Shown: piece by piece, positions 14,393-16,345 of the stretch | How positions within the stretch are numbered: the first letter of the stretch is position 1 | How the letters are laid out: every line of letters starts with the position of its first letter | Assembly: GCA_003526765.1 (NCBI GenBank) | Contig: DPXZ01000069.1 | Span: forward strand, 1-16,345 | DNA length: 16,345 nucleotides | From: Fervidobacterium sp. | GTDB lineage: Bacteria; Thermotogota; Thermotogae; Thermotogales; Fervidobacteriaceae | Direction of reading: 5' to 3' | The notes under the pieces: generated by a model | Database searches by the model: none | Seen by the model: only the letters and a program-made list of their open reading frames with translations | Told to the model about the DNA's origin: nothing | Made by a program: the position numbers and the translations under genes

Positions 14393-15145
14393 ATGAAAGA
14401 TCAAATCGGTGAATTTGTACGGATTTTGAAAGACTCACAATACGTAACTGCCTTGACAGGTGCTGGCGTAAGTGTACCGAGTGGTATTCCAGACTTCAGA
14501 AGTCCAAATGGCCTTTATTCAAGATATGGTGAAAACATCTTCGATATAGAATACTTTAATTCAAACCCGGATCGCTTCTACCAATTTGCCAAGGAAGGAC
14601 TATTCGAGATGTTAGATGCTCAACCAAATGCGGCTCACAAATTTCTTGTAAAGCTTGAAGAGATCGGAAAAGTAAAAGGCGTCATAACTCAAAATATCGA
14701 TGGTCTTCACACGAAAGCTGGTTCAACAAACGTTGCAGAAATACATGGCACTGTAAGAACTTGGCATTGTTTGAAATGTTTGAAGAGGTACAATGTACTT
14801 GATGAAACGGAACGAAACTTGTTAACGGAACGAAACTTTAGATGCACCTGCGGTGGTTTGACGAAACCAGACATAGTCTTCTTCGGCGAGATGCTTCCAA
14901 TGAACGAATTTAGTAAAGCAGAAAACTGGGCAAAGAACAGTGATTTATTCATTGCCATGGGTACATCCCTCGTAGTTTATCCAGCAGCACAACTACCACT
15001 CTATGCCATTGGGAATGGTGCAAAATTTGTCATTGTAACCAAAGGTGAAACGCCATTTGATAAATACGCAGATATGAAATTCGATGCTGATGTCGCACAA
15101 TTTGCTGAATTACTCTCCGAAAAACTTGGATTTTCGTTAGCTTAG
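14393..15145 (+). CDS. NAD+-dependent protein deacylase, sirtuin (Sir2/CobB) family
   Basis: A 250-residue sirtuin that removes acetyl or related acyl groups from lysines, consuming NAD+ and giving nicotinamide and O-acetyl-ADP-ribose. Visible motifs: GAGVSVPSGIPDFR (23-36), QNIDGLH (100-106), catalytic His118 in IHGT, PDIVFFGE (159-166) and GTSLVVYPA (190-198). The zinc module has Cys126-x2-Cys129 and Cys151-x-Cys153; the second pair is C-x-C rather than the commoner C-x2-C. Length resembles Sir2Tm of Thermotoga maritima. Between the cysteine pairs, an 18-base tandem duplication repeats TERN (139-142, 145-148). GGAGGG just before the ATG supports the start. It begins 83 bases after fliI with no clear promoter, so cotranscription with fliHI is plausible. 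ackA nearby makes acetyl phosphate turnover a conceivable link, but that is conjecture. Confidence 0.93.
   Translation: MKDQIGEFVRILKDSQYVTALTGAGVSVPSGIPDFRSPNGLYSRYGENIFDIEYFNSNPDRFYQFAKEGLFEMLDAQPNAAHKFLVKLEEIGKVKGVITQNIDGLHTKAGSTNVAEIHGTVRTWHCLKCLKRYNVLDETERNLLTERNFRCTCGGLTKPDIVFFGEMLPMNEFSKAENWAKNSDLFIAMGTSLVVYPAAQLPLYAIGNGAKFVIVTKGETPFDKYADMKFDADVAQFAELLSEKLGFSLA
14806..14838 (+). repeat. 18-base tandem duplication inside the sirtuin gene
   Basis: The 15-mer AACGGAACGAAACTT occurs at 14806-14820 and again at 14824-14838, an offset of 18 bases (six codons). The reading frame is preserved and the repeat encodes TERNLL followed by TERNF within the zinc-binding module loop. The two copies are identical over the 15 bases, which suggests a recent duplication. 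Confidence 0.85.
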
Positions 15146-16002
15146 AAAATCTTCCTCCTAAAATGACAGTACGGAGCCTTACCGGTTTTAGCATAATAAT
15201 CTTGGTGGTACTCTTCCGCAAGCCAGAAAGTAGAAGCTCTTCTCAGTTGAGTTGCAACCTTGTATTTTTTCTTCAATTCTGATATTATCTCTTCCGCAAC
15301 CTGTTTTTGATGATCGTTCGTGTAGAATATAACGCTCTTGTACTGTTCTCCAATGTCAGGACCTTGCCCATTTTCCTGGGTGAAATCGTGAATTTCGAAG
15401 AAATACCTCACAAGTGCAATTTCATCAACCTTTTTAGGTTCAAATATGACTTCAACAGTCTCATAATGACCAGTCAAACCCATGCACACCTTTTCGTACG
15501 TGGGATTTGAAAGGTGTCCACCCATGTAGCCCACGCGTGTATCGAAAACTCCTTCCAAACCCTTGAAGAGATGCTCCACACCCCAAAAGCACCCGCCAGC
15601 AAAGAACATTCTGTCGATTTGAGGCTTCTCACCTTCTGGAATGAACTTCAATGATACTGAATTAACGCAGTGTCTGACATTCTTCGAAGTCAATTTTTCC
15701 CCTTGAAAAACGTGCCCTAAGTGAGCTCCACAATACGCACATGTAATTTCGGTACGTCTGCCATCTCTATCAGGTTGCCTAAGAACGGCTCCCGGAATTT
15801 CATCATCAAAAGCAGGCCATCCACAACCTGAATCGAACTTATCGTTTGAAGTATAGAGCGGAATTCCGCAGTTCTTACACACGTAAACGCCTTTCTCAAA
15901 ATGGTTTTCGTATTCACCTGTAAAAGGTGCTTCCGTTCCCTTTTCAAATACCACAAACTTCTCAAAATCATTAAGATCACGATTAAATATTTTCTTTAAC
16001 AC
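15142..16002 (-). CDS. Fused methionine sulfoxide reductase, MsrB-MsrA order
   Basis: A 286-residue cytoplasmic repair enzyme reducing both stereoisomers of methionine sulfoxide. The N-terminal MsrB domain (about 10-122, R-form) has zinc cysteines 42, 45, 88 and 91, SGCGWPAF with Cys60 as likely resolving residue, and catalytic Cys112 in RHCVNSVSL. The MsrA domain (about 130-286, S-form) starts with the active site GGCFWG, Cys138. GYMGG (158-162), EYHQDYY (264-270) and the near-terminal Cys279 are also present. B-before-A is one of the two known fusion orders. There is no signal peptide. The longest frame starts at GTG 16014, but that codon lies in the ribosome site AAGGTGGTGAT; GTG at 16002, 8 bases after its GGTGG core, is preferred. 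Its TAA overlaps the TAG of the sirtuin gene on the opposite strand. Confidence 0.93.
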   Translation of the reverse strand: MLKKIFNRDLNDFEKFVVFEKGTEAPFTGEYENHFEKGVYVCKNCGIPLYTSNDKFDSGCGWPAFDDEIPGAVLRQPDRDGRRTEITCAYCGAHLGHVFQGEKLTSKNVRHCVNSVSLKFIPEGEKPQIDRMFFAGGCFWGVEHLFKGLEGVFDTRVGYMGGHLSNPTYEKVCMGLTGHYETVEVIFEPKKVDEIALVRYFFEIHDFTQENGQGPDIGEQYKSVIFYTNDHQKQVAEEIISELKKKYKVATQLRRASTFWLAEEYHQDYYAKTGKAPYCHFRRKIF

Positions 16003-16030
16003 TCTTATCACCACCTTCTTTATTCATTCA

Positions 16031-16039
16031 ATTATACCA
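16031..16039 (-). promoter_or_regulatory. Extended -10 promoter for the msrBA fusion gene
   Basis: Read on the minus strand from 16039 the sequence is TGGTATAAT. A TTGACT lies further upstream (16067-16062), but 25 bases away, too far for a normal -35. The predicted start is near 16024, about 22 bases before the preferred GTG, leaving a short leader that is mostly ribosome site. Confidence 0.6.
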
Positions 16040-16106
16040 GATATCATATAAATTTCCATTAAGTCAAATTCCACGCATTCTTAGATATATTATGTACCAA
16101 TACAAG

Positions 16107-16124
16107 CATAGTTAGCATAGTTAG
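16107..16124. repeat. Tandem 9-base repeat
   Basis: CATAGTTAG occurs twice head to tail (16107-16115, 16116-16124), preceded by AG so that the repetition extends two bases to the left. It is in the intergenic region upstream of the msr promoter and has no evident function. Confidence 0.55.
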
Positions 16125-16178
16125 TAAATCTACGCCATTTTTCACACGCCCGAATAATAGGAATGGGAGAGAGAAGCG

Positions 16179-16225
16179 TAACTGTAAGTAAGATGAACGT
16201 GTAACAAGGCAAGGCTTTACAGTTA
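16179..16225. repeat. Inverted repeat with 9-base arms
   Basis: TAACTGTAA (16179-16187) and TTACAGTTA (16217-16225) are perfectly complementary across a 29-base loop. The stem is AT-rich and would be weak at high temperature as RNA. It sits just before an AAAGGAGG at 16228-16235. It could be a relic of a leader, an operator pair, or chance. Confidence 0.4.
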
Positions 16226-16311
16226 ACAAAGGAGGTAGTAGAATAAATCTCGCGGTTGAGATGAGACCGAGCAGAGGAAAGAGCAAGGAATAAGAAGAAA
16301 TAAAAAGGTAG

Positions 16312-16340
16312 TTGACAAAAGAGGATAAATGTGGTAAATT
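16312..16340 (+). promoter_or_regulatory. Rightward promoter at the window edge
   Basis: A perfect -35 TTGACA (16312-16317) is followed after 17 bases by TAAATT (16335-16340), which is preceded by TGG (16332-16334), making it also an imperfect extended -10. It would start transcription at or just beyond the right edge and implies a plus-strand gene outside the window. Confidence 0.6.
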
Positions 16341-16345
16341 AATAA

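Larger units (their letters stand above)
16003..16345. other. Right-hand intergenic region
   Basis: About 340 bases without a credible gene. It holds the msr promoter (16031-16039), a tandem 9-base repeat (16107-16124), a 9-bp inverted repeat (16179-16225), an orphan AAAGGAGG (16228-16235) not followed by a usable start codon, a purine-rich stretch (16255-16310) and a rightward promoter at the edge. Short open frames on either strand have no ribosome site and no recognisable composition. Confidence 0.5.

Noticed and set aside
16107..16124. Short tandem repeats (here, and at 7621 and 9704) as possible CRISPR or satellite arrays
   Set aside because: Each has only two units of 9-11 bases with no spacers and no cas genes nearby.
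16059..16286. Minus-strand frame of 75 codons at the right end, Leu-rich
   Set aside because: It is the complement of a purine-rich stretch, has no ribosome site and runs over the repeats; low-complexity composition explains it.

Overview
The window looks like chromosomal DNA of a thermophilic, low-to-moderate GC anaerobe of the order Thermotogales, most like Fervidobacterium. This is inferred from base composition, the Lys/Glu/Ile-rich proteins and the gene set: a stand-alone methionine-synthase activation-domain protein, a ThiI without a rhodanese domain, a class II fructose-bisphosphate aldolase next to acetate kinase, a short sirtuin and flagellar export genes. No database search was possible. 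I see no mobile element, CRISPR array, rRNA or tRNA. The window is mostly ordinary core genome, and I do not see a convincing undescribed multi-gene system.

Left part (1-2942). An aspartate kinase gene runs off the left edge on the minus strand. A gene-poor gap of about 645 bases follows, ending in a sigma-A promoter and an operator-like inverted repeat before a zinc-type cation diffusion facilitator. Converging on that gene is a MetH-activation-domain-like protein, divergently paired with a small cysteine-rich YkgJ-type protein.

Middle minus-strand block (2943-7614). An SDR oxidoreductase, an RND/MMPL-type membrane protein and a glutamine-dependent NAD+ synthetase follow one another in transcription order. 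The last two are 27 bases apart and probably form an operon. The SDR gene diverges from a membrane-anchored PEBP/YbhB-like protein across a short region where two extended -10 promoters lie back to back inside a near-palindrome.

Plus-strand block (7760-15145). PEBP-like protein; thiI (tRNA 4-thiouridine); an fba-ackA pair (glycolysis and acetate/ATP formation) closed by a perfect 11-bp hairpin; fliH-fliI (flagellar export ATPase and its regulator) with no fliJ or other flagellar gene beside them; then a class II-type NAD+-dependent sirtuin deacylase. A methionine sulfoxide reductase with the MsrB domain in front of MsrA converges on the sirtuin gene, and their stop codons overlap.

Right end (16003-16345). 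About 340 bases with no credible gene, ending in a good rightward promoter for a gene outside the window.

Functional links are loose: NAD+ synthesis (nadE) and NAD+ consumption (sirtuin), central carbon to acetate (fba, ackA), sulfur chemistry (ThiI, MsrBA, MetH-activation-like). A recurring theme is regulatory: five promoters carry a perfect extended -10 (TGNTATAAT) without a recognisable -35. Several starts were moved from the longest reading frame because of Shine-Dalgarno position (1785-2360, 12235-12945, 15142-16002).
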